A stretch of DNA of 64,000 bases from Cercis canadensis (GCA_003255065.1 QAOA01001003.1:354260-418259); one strand, 5' to 3'. Positions 34,864-46,408 are shown, numbered from the stretch's first letter. The notes: a model not told the origin generated them from the letters alone. Program-made: numbers and translations.

Positions 34864-36354
34864 AATTCCTCCACACTTAGTTTTTGCACGTCTCGGGCAA
34901 ACTAGAATTTCAAAACAAGGAAACAAGGAATGCACAAGCTCCAAAAGCAAAAAGAAACTCAAAAACTAAAGAATCACCTCCTAACGATATTCAAGAAATG
35001 CACAAGTTCACAACATAAGCAAGAAGAGCAATTAAATTCAAAAGTCAAAACATTCATCAGATAAAATTACTTCACAACTTAAATCAACAAATAAGGCAAC
35101 TTCAATTGAAAAACATGAGTCAAGAATGATAGATCCTCACAAGATATACTCTCAATCTCTCAAGTGTTTAGAAAGTAGGTATTTCACTTAATAAAACTCA
35201 TGAAGAAATGCACTACCATAAGCTTGCTTACCATTGACTTATCCACTACTCAACAAATGCACACAAATCAAGAGGACTTTATTCAAGGTTGAAATAAGGC
35301 CAAGGTAAAGGAAATGAACAAAATGGATATAACAAGGTAAAAACCCAAAGAGAATAAAAGAGCATTGGAGAGTAACTCAAATGACAAGCATTAAATTTCA
35401 AGTGTGTAAAATATATTCTCCTTTCTTTTTCTTTTTCTTTCACAACCTTTTCATAATTATTCTTGTATTTTCTTTTCTATTTTTTTTTTAGAGAGAATTG
35501 ACTCTTTTTCTTTCTTTCTTTCACATAACACTTTGCACATTGCACAATAAATTTCACAACCTCCACACTTGTACAATTAATTACCCACAAGCACAAGAGC
35601 TCCTCCAATGACAATGAACCAATGCTCTCCCATTCCTTAAGGTAAGGTCAAAACATAGTTTTTCACAGAGGCATGTAATGAGCTAAGACAAAGGATAGAC
35701 AAATAGGCTCAAAGGGAAATGATGCAAGGTTGACTATTTGACAAAGTAGCTAAATCAAGAAAGAATGCCTCAATCATGTTTATGTATGCAAGTGAAAATG
35801 TAGCCTAAAAAAGAATCAAGCAAGCTCTAGAGTAAACAAATTCTATGAGTGAAAATCACACAAGAAGGAAAAGAATGACACAAATGCTAAATCCATCCAT
35901 CAAAAGGTTCAAAATCTCACAAGGCATGCATCTATCAAACTTTAATCATCAATTCAACATCCAAAACCAAGCATGTGAAATTCAAGAAGGAAGACAATTA
36001 TTCAATCATGATATGAACCTTAAATTGCAATTGCTTCAAACTTACAAATTCACAAACTTCACAAATCCTAAAACATCATTGGAAGGCAATTAAAACAGAA
36101 AAATGACAACAAAAATAAAAAAACAGAAAACAGCAAAGTGACATAAAATAGAAAATTAACAAAAAGTAACAAACAACAAATAGCAAAAAGACTAAAAACA
36201 GCAAACTAATTAGAAACAGAAAACAACAACATAAAACTAAACAGAAATCCCTCCCCCACACTTAAATTTTGCATTGCCCTCAATGTAAAAGCATAACAAT
36301 GATCACCAATCAAAAAGGACAAGTAAAATAAAAGAAAGAGAATAAACATCCTTA
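34864..36354 (-). other. 3' non-coding interior of Athila-like element B1
   Basis: Starts at the polypurine tract and runs to the end of the pol remnant. It is collinear with 40798-42366 of the neighbouring element (shared GCACGTCTCGGGCAAACTA, ACACTCTCAATC(T/C)CTCAAGTG, CCCCCACACTTAAATTTT). No coding frame. Confidence 0.6.
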
Positions 36355-36486
36355 TCAAGTGACGAGGTAAATGGCTTCTTGCAAGTGGACTTCCTCCACG
36401 ATGTCCTCTTGGGCTCCCTTATAGAAAGGCTTTAGGCGATGCCCATTGACTTTGAAAGCCTTGTTGGTAGCCTCACTTGCAATCTC
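36355..36486 (-). pseudogene. C-terminal end of an Athila-like integrase/pol (B1)
   Basis: The minus strand encodes 43 codons: NKAFKVNGHRLKPFYKGAQE then DIVEEVHLQEAIYLVT and a stop. The FKVNGxRLKxY motif is the conserved tail of gypsy integrases (compare FKVNGQRLKLYHGA in the 13-kb element). It is severed at 36487 by insertion of a plus-strand LTR. Confidence 0.75.
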
Positions 36487-37785
36487 TGATAAGACATTAT
36501 TTTACACTATTTATTTCTTTTATACTTAGACTTTTAGTATATGTTTCTTCTTATTTCCATAGCCCATAGACATATTTTGTGGATTTGGATTTGTTGGTGC
36601 TTTTGGATTTTAATTGCATAATTGTTGATTTCTGGCACTGCTTATGTTTTTCACTATATCTTGAGCTTCAGATGTCTGATTGATGCGATTCTAGTTTCGT
36701 AGAAAATCTGACAGAAAATTCTACATTTCATATGAAGAGCCCAGAAGCTGATTCTCGCGTCTGGACAACTGAAATTCACGTGCAAGCAGTCCATATTTTC
36801 TGCATCCGCCCAGCATTGACTTATTCCATTCCTCGGGCCTCCCTATTGGTCCAATACCTATTTATTGGCCCAACATCTGCTATTTGGGCCAGCACACATG
36901 TCACTAGGGTTTAATTATGTTTTTACCTTTAAAGTTTTAGGAAACTAGGCTTATTTTGTAATTAGGAAACCTAGAGGAGGCAACCAGCTAGTATTTATTC
37001 TTAAGATTGTTGAGAATAAGGAGATCACGAATTTACCATCAGTAGCTGCTGCCTCCTGTTCTTGAGTTCGAGTTTATACCTTTGTTTTTTGTTTAAGCCT
37101 TCCATAGAGGGCTAAGTACTACTGTAATCAATTCAAGAGGATCCATACATGCTAATCCAGAGTTCCTGTGCTTCAATCCGAGTTTGATTTAATATAGTTT
37201 GATTATCTTCTTCTTCTCATCTTCATGTGATTGAATGGTATTTTAATTGCATGCATGTTTTATATGAATTTAAATTGGTTGATTAGATTCATCACAGTAA
37301 TCAAACTGCTAATCATATGTTAAAGGTTTTTAATATATGGTTAACTTGGACAATTCGGTTATTAAATTAATCTGGACTTAGTGATATAGAGCGGTTGCCT
37401 AGGTTCTTAGTTCCAAAATTAATTGAATCCTGATTGGTAATCAGTAGGAATTCTAAGTGTTGCTGTTAGGGGTTCCAAGTAACATTTAACCAAGAATTAA
37501 ATCAGATTTTGGATAATCTTTAGTGAACAAGGACGGATTAGGGTTTGGTTGCATACTTGAGTTGATTACGCTTTCTCTTACTTGATCAATTCTGTTTACT
37601 GCTTTCTGAGTACTTATTATACTGCATTCAACATAAACCCCCCCCCCCCAATTTTATTCTATTTATGCTTAAGTCCTAATAGATTAGTTGTTCTGGTGAA
37701 TCCTTAGGAGATGACACTGGTTGCACTTTATACTACAAATCTGTTGCAATTAGTTTTGTAATTTTGTACGGTTTGGCACCCGTCA
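36487..37785 (+). mobile_element. Athila-type 5' LTR (1299 bp), element A
   Basis: Begins TGATAAGACATTATTTTAC and ends GGCACCCGTCA, then a few bases, then a tRNA-Asp primer site. It is homologous along its whole length to the solo LTR at 61573-62866. It interrupts the pol tail of element B1. Confidence 0.85.
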
Positions 37786-37791
37786 AAATTT

Positions 37792-37810
37792 TGGCGCCGT
37801 TGCCGGGGAT
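37792..37810 (+). other. Primer-binding site, complementary to tRNA-Asp 3' end (element A)
   Basis: TGGCGCCGTTGCCGGGGAT is the reverse complement of the 3' end of plant tRNA-Asp(GTC) including CCA. It lies 6 bases after the LTR end, the normal position for minus-strand DNA priming; Athila elements use this tRNA. Confidence 0.9.
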
Positions 37811-38654
37811 TACATCTAACAAGTTAATCTTCTTATGACTCTTTCGTTACTGTTTTGTTTGCTTATTGTTCTTGTTTCTGGTCATTGTTCTTCATCATTC
37901 TCCTCATGTTCTACTTGTTTTTCCTATTTTTTTTCCTTATTTGTTTAAGTTTTCTTTCTCTGTTTAGTGTTTCTGTTTCTGTGTTGTTTTCGATTCTCAC
38001 CAACGCGGATTGAGCTGCAAATTAGTGGACAAAGGAATTGCACTGTGAGAAGCATTGTGAGGTGAACTTTGTGCTGTTATTGCCCTTGTTGAGCCTCATT
38101 TGCCGTCTTTGTTCACTTTTTGGCAAAATTTTCTATACTTTCTGAGCATTGTGGTGATAGTTTTTCTTGTTGTTTTGTTTCCTTTGATGTTTTAGGTTTT
38201 CATCGTGTGAATTCTGGTGCCTTGGTGCCAGTTTCCCCTTTGTTTCGGTTTGATTTAGTGGTTTTCGTGTGTACTGTTCTAGCCAAATTTTTGTGCTCCG
38301 ATTGACCTGAAACTTGGTTAATTGAAGGAAAATGGCCTGACAATCAATAGTAATAGTTGTTTCTATGAGGTCTTCGTTTTTAAGTCGAATTCCGTTGTTT
38401 TGACCATTTTTTCAATTTTTTATTTGATTTTTGAGTTTCATTTTCATTAAGCTTTCATGCTGTGATGGTAGAATTTTTTTTTAAAATGTTTAGATGGGTC
38501 AACTAGTATTATTTTGGTGTCTTTTTGCCTTTGTCTAGTGCATTTGGTGTGTTTTGGCTTTTACCCTTTTCTTTCACTGCTTCACTATTTTTTTTTTGTT
38601 TCTGTGTGTTCTAGTGTGTTTTAGAGTATTTTTGTCACTTTATTTGCATGGTGT
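37811..38654 (+). other. 5' leader of element A
   Basis: T-rich untranslated leader between the primer site and gag, without a long coding frame. Short runs such as TTTGTTTCTGTGTG are collinear, in complement, with the leader of the deleted element at 43800-44270. Confidence 0.6.
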
Positions 38655-40021
38655 ATGACTTGGTCTTCTCATTTTGCACTACTTGAAGGTGATTCTGAAA
38701 TAAAGAGAACTTTGCACACACTTACTAGGGCACGTATAACTCCTAATCATATAGAGCATAATATGGCTGCAAATGATATTAATCCTGAGGTTGATCTTAC
38801 TGCTAATAATGGGGCTGGAAATAATGACATGCATGTTAGGACTAGGACTCTTAAGGAATTGGCTGCCCCTTATGATAATTACCAGCCTTTGTGTATTCAG
38901 TATCCTGATGCTAATTTTGAATTAAAATCTGGATTAATATACTCGCTCCTAAAGTTTCATGGACTTGCAGGTGAAGATCCTCACAAGCATTTGAAGGAAT
39001 TTCACATAGTGTGTTCTACCATGAAGCCTCAGTCAATTGAAGAGGAGCACATCAAGCTGAGGGCTTTTCCCTTTTCATTAGATGGAGCAGCAAAGGTTTG
39101 GCTATACTTGCAGCCATTCATCATCACATGTTGGAATGATTTGAAGAGGTGCTTTCTTGAAAGATTCTTTCCTACCTTAAGAGCTGCTGCCATCCAGAAA
39201 GAGATATGTGGCATAAGGCAACATAGTGGAGAGACATTACATGAATACTGTGAGAGATTTGAGAAACTATGTGGGAGCTGTCCTCGTCACCAAATCAGTG
39301 ACCAGTTACTCATCCAGTACTTCTACGAAGGTTTTCTTCCTATGGATAGGAGCTATGTGGATGCTACTTCTAGAGGTGCTTTGTTGGATAAGACCCCTGC
39401 GGCTGCAAGAGACTTAATAAAAAACATGGCAACTAATGCACAACAATTTGGCACAAGGATGGTTACTCTTGCTAAGGGAGTGAACGAGGTGCAGATGGTG
39501 GATCAACAGAGGGTGGAGAACCGTTTAGAGGAACTAACCTCTTTGGTTAGACAGTTAGCAATGGGCCACACACCAGTTCAAGCTCCTGCCAAGCTATGTG
39601 GAATTTATGCCCTAACCAATCATCCGACATATCAGTGCCTTACTCTCCAGGATAACAATGAAGTAGTGGCTGGTGTCTTTCTTGGTAGACCTTACCAACA
39701 GCCCAGATATGACCCCCACTCTTCTACATACAACTCTGGCTGGAGAGATCACCCAAACTTAAGGTATGGAGGCAATTCTAGTCAAACCTACCAACAGCAA
39801 CAAACGTACCAGCCACAGCAACCTAGATATAATGCAGGTTCAAGCAACCAGCAGTTTCAAGCACCAATGAAGCAGCCTATGCACCAAGCTAACAATCCAG
39901 AACCCAGATTGGAAGATTTAGTGAAGCAGTTGGCTAGCAACAACATTCAATTCCAACAGAGGACTGAGACTAGTCTTCAGAGCTTGGAGATTCAGATAGG
40001 CCAACTTGCAACCACCATTAG
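38655..40021 (+). pseudogene. Athila-type gag, C-terminally truncated at a chimeric junction (element A)
   Basis: A 455-codon open frame encodes a retroviral-type gag, the structural protein of the element's cytoplasmic particle. Visible landmarks: TLKELAAPYDNYQPLCIQYP near residue 60, the gag core with KVWLYLQPFIITCW and ERFFPTLRAAAIQKEICGIR, YFYEGFLPMDRSYVDATSRG, a coiled-coil EELTSLVRQLAMG, and a zinc-knuckle-like CGIYALTNHPTYQC in which the expected second Cys is Tyr. The natural start may be an internal Met (about codon 36, MAANDINPEVDLT) because the N-terminal part reads like leader. The frame is open but the sequence switches at 40018-40022 into LTR DNA in the middle of the QIGQLA coiled-coil region, so protease and pol are lost. 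Confidence 0.85.
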
Positions 40022-40797
40022 CCCTCCATGAACAAGAGGAGCTGAGTTCTTACAAAATATCTAAGAGAAAACTTAGAGACTAAGGAAAGATTAGAAAGCT
40101 GTCTAAAATATCTAATGAGTTGATAATAATTTCGGCTGCTCCCCTCTTGCTGATATAGACCTCCAATTTTACATGCACACCCAAATTGCCCTTAGGGCAC
40201 ACTTGTTCCCATGGGCCTTAGCTTCAATTGGGCTTCGGTTTGGGCCCATTTGGACTTGTCATGTGGAAGTTAGGCCCATTTAAGTGGCAAAAGGTGTCTG
40301 GAACCGTTAGCTAACTTGCACAGCAAATAAGACCATCTTCAACATAAAATATGGTGAACCGGTCTTCATATCAATTGAAGCTCTGTCTGTTAGCTTTCCA
40401 ATGGTACTAGTTTCAGGTCCATATGACATCTACAACTAAAGTTATGACCCAAATACTGCATGTAGGTCAGGATCCTGCGACAGCATATCTTCTCTGGCTT
40501 CCAGGCTGCATATGACCTTCTGAACGTCCGAATTAGCTTTGGAGCCTTGAAAGAAAGTTGTAGACAATTCTCTCAGCTTTCCAAAAAGGTATGACTCGCA
40601 ATTTTTAGACATCCAGAACTCAAGATATGCCTGAAACACAGAGACAACATATAATGCCCAGTATTGCTGGAAATTGCAATTAAGCATAAATGGATCCAAA
40701 GTCATGAAATGAGGTCTAAGTCTATGCAATTCAGCCCAAAAGAGGTTTAAAAGACTAAGTATGAGGAATAACTATTGTATAAAAAGTGTGTTCATCA
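40018..40797 (-). mobile_element. Truncated 3' LTR of element B2
   Basis: From TTAGCCCTCCATGAACAAG to GTGTTCATCA this matches 44941-45720 base for base except for scattered changes. About 650 bases of the LTR are missing at the left. At 40798 AATTCCCCCACACTTAG supplies the polypurine tract on the minus strand. Confidence 0.85.
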
Positions 40798-42366
40798 AAT
40801 TCCCCCACACTTAGCTTTTGCACGTCTCGGGCAAACTAAAATTCCAAAACTAAGAAAAGCAAGAACAAGGAAACAAAAACAAATTTAAAAACTAAAGGAT
40901 CACCTCCCAATGATATTTAAGAAATGCAGAAGTTCATACCACAAGTAAGATAAGCAATTAAAGATTCAAGGAACTCACAGCATTCATGAAATAAAATTTC
41001 TTCTCATCCAAAATCAACAAACAAGGTAACTTCAATTGGAAAGCATAAGTTAAGAATGATAGATCCTCACAAGATACACTCTCAATCCCTCAAGTGTTTA
41101 GAAATTAGGTACTCCACTCAATCAAACTCATGAAGAGATGCACTACCATAAGCTTGCTTATCTTCTATTTCTCCACTACTCAAACAAATGCACACACAAA
41201 TCAAGAGGACTTTATTTAAGGTTGTAATAAGGCCAAGGTAAAGGTAAAGGAATGAATCAAAATGGATATCACAAGGTAAAACTCAAAGAGAATAAAAGAA
41301 CATTGGAGAGGAACTCAAATGACAAGCATTAAATTCCAAGTGTGTAAAGCATATTCTCCTTCTGTGCACATATTCCTTTTCCTTTTCTTTTCCTTTTTCA
41401 CAATTCTGATTTTTTTTTTCTTTTTTTTTTTTTTTTTCAGAACCAATTGGTTCTTTTTTTCTTTCTTTCTTTCTTTCACATAATACTTTGCACATTAGGA
41501 TTCACAACCTCCACACTTGTACTATTAATTACCCACAAGCATAAGAGCTCCTCTAAGACAATGAACCAATGCTCTCCCATTCCCTAAGGTAAGGTAACAA
41601 CATGGTATTTTGTACATAGGCATATAATGAGCTAATATCAAAGATAGGCAAATAGGCTCAATAGGGGTAATCAAAGGGAAATAATACAAGGTTGGCTATT
41701 TGGCAAAGTGGCTAAATCAAGAAAGAATGCCTCAATCATGTTCATGTATGCAAATGAAAATGTAGCCTCAAAAAGAATCAAGCAAGTTCTAGAGTTAACA
41801 AATTCCATGAGTGAAATCACACAAGAAGGAAAAAGAATGGCACAAATGCCAAATCCATTCATCAAAAGGCTCAAAACTCACAAGGCATGTATCTATCAAA
41901 CTTAATCATCAATCCAACATCTAAAACCAAGCATGTGAAATTAAGGATGGAAAACAAGTTATTCAATCATGCTATGAACCTTGAAATGTAATTACTTTAA
42001 ACTTACAACTTTACAAATTCTATAACATCATTGGAGGGTAATTAAAACAGAAAAATGACAACAAAAACAGAAAAAACAGCAAGAACAACAAACAGAAAAA
42101 ATTAAAACAGAAAACAACAAATTTACAGAAATAGTAAAGTAATCAACTAAACTAATCAACTAACCTAATCAACTAAACAGAAAACACCTAATCAACTAAA
42201 CAGAAAACAATAAAGCAACTAAACTATATACAGAAATCCCTCCCCCACACTTAAATTTTACATTGTCCTCAATGTAAAAACTTCAAAAAGTATCAACAGA
42301 TGACAAGTAATAACAAGCAGTCACATAAGGACAAGTAAAGTAAAAGAGAGAGAAGAAACATCCTTA
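40798..42366 (-). other. 3' non-coding interior of element B2
   Basis: Collinear with 34864-36354 of element B1. It contains a T-rich tract (about 41370-41475) and an A-rich CAGAAAACA-type low-complexity segment near 42050-42230. No gene. Confidence 0.6.
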
Positions 42367-42440
42367 TCAGGGGAGGTAGATGGCATCGTGCAAGTGGACC
42401 TCCTCCACTATGTCCTCTTTAGCTCCCTCACAGAATGGCT
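42367..42440 (-). pseudogene. Residual integrase tail of element B2
   Basis: Encodes KPFCEGAKEDIVEEVHLHDA followed by IYLP and a stop, matching the tail at 36355-36486. Upstream it joins unrelated sequence directly, marking one side of the large internal deletion that removed pol. Confidence 0.65.
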
Positions 42441-42721
42441 TGCGGCAGTTGAAAGCTGCTTATCAAAGAAATGACCAAACTTCCCGCACGCATGTGGGGT
42501 AAGATAAAGCAGACATCAAGAACAGAAAATTGAATTAAAAACAAAAATAGAGTTAGAAACAAGACTAGAAAACAGAAAATTCAAAGCAAAAACAGAAAAC
42601 AGAAATAGAATAGAAACAAAAGCAAAAACAGAAAACATAATATAAATACAGTAATATAATCAGAAAATGTACTCCCCTGAAGCTCAAGGTATCATCTTCC
42701 GATTATGTGCAGCAAACACAG

Positions 42722-43825
42722 CTAGATACCGGGGTCAAAGACCATTCTCACGAAGTCTCGGGTTGCCCTTGTAGAGTCATCTGCTAAAGCCGCAGAATCA
42801 GAATCGGAACCAAAAGCAGAATTAGATTCAGATTCACCAGGATTGCCATCGCTTAAAAATGTAGAAATTTCTGCACAGATAGCACAACTCATGTCACCAT
42901 CACAAACAGCATGTGAATGGCACTGGACATACTCCTCTATACCCACAAAGTCAGGGAATTCATAACATAGCTCCTCAGACACATCCACTAACTCTGTAGG
43001 AGCATCAATGACCACAGCCTCTGGAATAGAGTCATCTTGTTCTAAAAATACTGCAATCTCAGAACAAGCAGGGCAAACAGAATCACCACAATTGCAGCAC
43101 ATAGAATCAGGAGTGCTCAAGAAGGCAGATATCTCAGCACATACTGCACAAGGTATATCACCATCACAGTCAGGACAGGAGGGGCACCGAAGAGGGTCAT
43201 CAACACCAACAAAATCTGGGAAGTCAGCACAGAGCTCATCATACCCATCCCCAACTAGATCATCAGTCAAATCAATGTGAAAGACAGAGTGCTCATCCAT
43301 GGAATGCTGCATAGGCTCAAAAATATTGAACTGCACAACAGAGTCTCCAAACTCCATGGTCTGAGAAGGAAGTGCACCAGAACCCTGGGATTGCAATTGA
43401 CTCACAGATGATGCCAATTGTCCAATCTGTGTTTCCAGATTCTGCATGGTGGACTCTGCCCTCTGCTGGAACTGGATGTTGCTGGTGGCCATCTGCTTCA
43501 CCAAATCTTCCAATGAAAGCTCAGGTTTGGATGTTGACGGGTGAGCTGGTGGCATAGGCTGCTGCTGGAATGGTGGCCTAGTTTGTTGAAACTGGCTCTG
43601 TTGTTGGTATGGTTGCTTAGCTGGTTCAGGTGCTTGTTGTCCCACTACTAATTGTCTCACCAAAGATGTCAATTCATCAAGTCTATGGTCCATCCTCTGT
43701 TTGTCAGAAAGTGATGCAACAACCTCTTTGACTCTTTTAGTAGTAGGGGAACCTAGTATGCACCATGAACAAAAAGTGATAGAACAACAAAACACACCAA
43801 AACATACAACAAAACACAAAATCAC
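42722..43825 (-). CDS. Open frame of element B2: gag C-terminal part plus repeated Cys-rich module
   Basis: A 367-codon uninterrupted frame. Residues 1-25 look like translated leader (MILCFVVCFGVFCC), so the true start is uncertain. Residues 30-145 match the C-terminal part of Athila gag: MDHRLDELTSLVRQLVVGQ, a Gln/Pro-rich stretch, LSLEDLVKQMATSNIQFQQR and NLETQIGQLASSVSQLQ. The gag core is deleted. Residues 199-324 hold a repeated module, FPDFVGV...CPSCPDCDGDIPCAVC-AEISAFL, then a shorter copy CCNCGDSVCPACSEIAVFL, then FPDFVGI...CDGDMSCAICAEISTFL. The paired CxxC spacing suggests metal binding. An acidic Ser-rich tail ends at a stop; no protease follows. I do not recognise the module with confidence. 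Unlike its neighbours the frame has no stops, so it may still be translated. Confidence 0.6.
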   Translation of the reverse strand: MILCFVVCFGVFCCSITFCSWCILGSPTTKRVKEVVASLSDKQRMDHRLDELTSLVRQLVVGQQAPEPAKQPYQQQSQFQQTRPPFQQQPMPPAHPSTSKPELSLEDLVKQMATSNIQFQQRAESTMQNLETQIGQLASSVSQLQSQGSGALPSQTMEFGDSVVQFNIFEPMQHSMDEHSVFHIDLTDDLVGDGYDELCADFPDFVGVDDPLRCPSCPDCDGDIPCAVCAEISAFLSTPDSMCCNCGDSVCPACSEIAVFLEQDDSIPEAVVIDAPTELVDVSEELCYEFPDFVGIEEYVQCHSHAVCDGDMSCAICAEISTFLSDGNPGESESNSAFGSDSDSAALADDSTRATRDFVRMVFDPGI

Positions 43826-43829
43826 ACAA

Positions 43830-44270
43830 AAAGTGACAAAATTGAACTAAAACCGAAACACACCAAAAACACAAAACAAAGGTAAAAAGACACCAAAATA
43901 AGACTAGAAAATATATCTAAACATTTTTTGAAATTTTTCTACCACCACAGGACGAAAGGTGAATGAAAATGGAAGTCAAAAATCAAATAAAAAATATTAA
44001 AAAATTGAAAAAGTGGTCTAAACGATGGAATTTGGCCAAAATAGGGTGGGGCTCACTGCAAAGCAGTGAGTTTTTCTTTCCAGGACGTTTTCCTTCAACT
44101 GACCAATTCTCAGGTTATTCTGGGCTAAAAAATTCGTACTAAATTTTCTGAAAAATTTGCCTAAAATCACCCGTTTTCACCAAAAACTACCAAGACAAAA
44201 CAACAAAGGGGGTTTATGAAGGGTTAGCAGTAAAGTAAACTCCTAATATGATTGACCAAAACTAGAATAA
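43830..44270 (-). other. 5' leader of element B2
   Basis: A-rich on the plus strand, with homology in complement to the leader of element A (CAAAAAACACC/ACAAAACAAAGG-type words). No gene. Confidence 0.55.
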
Positions 44271-44288
44271 TCCCCGGCAACGGCGCCA
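44271..44288 (-). other. Primer-binding site, tRNA-Asp (element B2)
   Basis: Plus strand TCCCCGGCAACGGCGCCA equals the tRNA-Asp 3' end, so the minus strand carries the perfect 18-base primer site, a few bases inside the 5' LTR. Confidence 0.9.
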
Positions 44289-44293
44289 AAATT

Positions 44294-45720
44294 TGATGAG
44301 CTGCCGAGGCTCCTCAAATTAATTAAGTTTAAGGTCGGTTACCTAAGCTATTTGCAGCAAAGGGCAGCCCTAAGTCGAACCTAAGGATTGTTCTATTTAG
44401 TGAATCATATTAAGAAGCATGTAAACAGAGGGGGTTTTGTTTGGTTTAAGTACTTGACAGAAATTAATTGTAAGTGGTAACCTAAAGGAAAACAACCAAT
44501 CCAAGCCTTAACTGATTCTGATTTTGATTCATCCTTGATTTCTAATGATCCATTCAATTATTAACCATGTTCTTGGCCTTTAAAACATATCAAGACGCCT
44601 CTCAATGTTCTATGGATGTCCACTGGTTAAGCAACCAGAATTCGGATTCAACTAAGACTAAATGAATTAAGCAAACATTCAAGTCTAGTTTTACCTAAGT
44701 CCATGATCCAGCCAAGGTGATTAATCCATCCAAAAGCTCAGAAACATTAATCAACCATACAATCCTCTTTTATCACATGCAATTAAGCAATCACACATGA
44801 AGATCCAAATTCGAATTAAGCAATTCAAACAGAATATTTCAAAGGATTGAAAGAAGCAGATTAATCATTGAATGAATAACAACAACTCATAATCTCAAAA
44901 CCAATAATCAGAACAGCCAAAACCTGGATTGATTGATGAATTAGCCCTCCATGAACAAGAGAAGCTAAGTTCTTACAAAATATCTAAGAGAAAACTTAAG
45001 AGCTAAGGAAAGACTAGAAAGCTGTCTAAAATATCTAAAACTTGATTATGAATTTCGGCTGCCCCCCTCTTGCTGATATAGACCTCCAATTTTACATGCA
45101 CACCCAAATTGCCCTTAGGGCACACTTGTTCCCATGGGCCTTAGCTTCAATTGGGCTTTGGTTTGGGCCCATTTGGACTTGTCATGAGGAAGTTAGGCCC
45201 ATTTAAGTGGCAGAAGGTGTCTGGAACCGTCAGCTAACTTGCACAGCAAATAAGACCATCTTCCACATAAAATATGGTGAACCGGTCTTCATATCAATTG
45301 AAGCTCTGTCTGTTAGCTTTCCAATGGTACCAGTTTCAGGTCCATATGACATCCACAACTCAAGTTATGACCCAAATACTGCATGTAGGTCAGGATCCTG
45401 CGACAGCATATCTTCTCTGGCTTCCAGGCTGCATATGACCTTCTGAACGTCCGAATTAGCTTTGGAGCCCTGAAAGAAAGTTGTAGACAATTCTCTCAGC
45501 TTTCCAACAAGGTATGACTCGCAATTTTTAGACATCCAGAACTCAAGATATGCCTGAAACACAGAGACAACATATAATGCCCAGTATTGCTGGAAATTGC
45601 AATTAAGCATAAATGGATCCTAAGTCATGAAATGAGGTCTAAGTCTATGCAATTCAGCCCAAAAGAGGTTTAAAAGACTAAGTATGAGGAATAACTATTG
45701 TATAAAAAGTGTGTTCATCA
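44294..45720 (-). mobile_element. 5' LTR of element B2 (1427 bp)
   Basis: Bounded by TGATGAGCTGCCGAGG and GTGTTCATCA. The primer site lies immediately to the left and copia RNase H sequence resumes immediately to the right at 45721. The LTR is about 280 bases longer than the B1 LTR. Confidence 0.85.
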
Positions 45721-46408
45721 ATAGTCGATCTTAATATGTTTAGTTCGTTCATCAAACATGGAATTTGATGCAATGTGAAGAGCATCTTGGTTGTCACACC
45801 ATAGCTTTGCTAGTAGTGAGAGCTTGAAGCTAACTTCTTTCAATAGTTGGTATATCCATACAATCTCACATACTGAGTTTGCCATAGATTTGTACTCTGA
45901 TTCTGCAGTAGATTGGGAGACTACATTTTGCTTCTTACTCTTCTATGAAACTAGGTTCCCTCCCATAAAGACACAATAGCCAGTAATGGATCTCCTATCA
46001 TCCTTGCACCCTGCATAGTCTGCATCAGAATAGGCCTCAATTATACTAGAGAAACATTCTACCTTAGTGTGTCCATGATGCCCATAAAATAATCCACGTC
46101 TTGGAGCTCCTTTCAAGTAATAAAGAATTTGTTCTAGGAGCACTCAATGGTTGACTGTCGGGGAGGACATAAAGCGGTTGACAACACTGACAGAATACGC
46201 AATGTCGTGGCGAGTCACTGTAAGATAATTCAACTTCCCCACAAGCCTCCTATACCTCTCAAGATCATGAAATGGTTCACTGTCATCCTTTGTAGGTTGC
46301 ATGTTAGGAGTCATTGGGGCATTATATGGCTTAACCCCTACTTTTCCTGTTTCTTTCAACAAATCAAGAGCATACTTCCTTTGGGATAGGAAGATCCCCT
46401 TATTGTTT
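45721..46408 (-). pseudogene. Copia RT C-terminus and RNase H (element C)
   Basis: Reads KGIFLSQRKYALDLLKETG, then RYRRLVGKLNYLTVTRHDIA, then YSDADYAGCKDDRRSITGYC and, after a stop, ESEYKSMANSVCEIVW, LWCDNQDALHIASNSMFDER and TKHIKIDY. These are the thumb region of copia reverse transcriptase and the RNase H domain with its first Asp (SDAD), Glu (ESEY) and Asp (CDN). At least two in-frame stops occur, one TGA after VNH and one TAG after NLVS, each at a place where the family usually has Trp. The frame ends in RNase H at 45721 where element B2 is inserted. Confidence 0.85.

Larger units (their letters stand above)
40018..45720 (-). mobile_element. Internally deleted Athila-like element B2 (LTR - gag remnant - pol tail - LTR)
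   Basis: On the minus strand the order is 5' LTR (45720-44294), tRNA-Asp primer site, leader, a 367-codon gag-derived frame, a short pol tail, 3' non-coding region, polypurine tract, then a 3' LTR that is cut off at 40018. The two LTR copies are nearly identical over their shared 780 bases (40018-40797 versus 44941-45720), so the element is relatively young. Protease, RT, RNase H and most of integrase are missing. Its right end is inserted in the RNase H of a copia element; its left end has been lost in a junction with element A. Confidence 0.8.

Noticed and set aside
37792..37810. tRNA-Asp gene fragments at 37792, 44271 and 58066
   Set aside because: Only the last 18-19 bases of the tRNA match, next to LTR ends; these are retrotransposon primer-binding sites.
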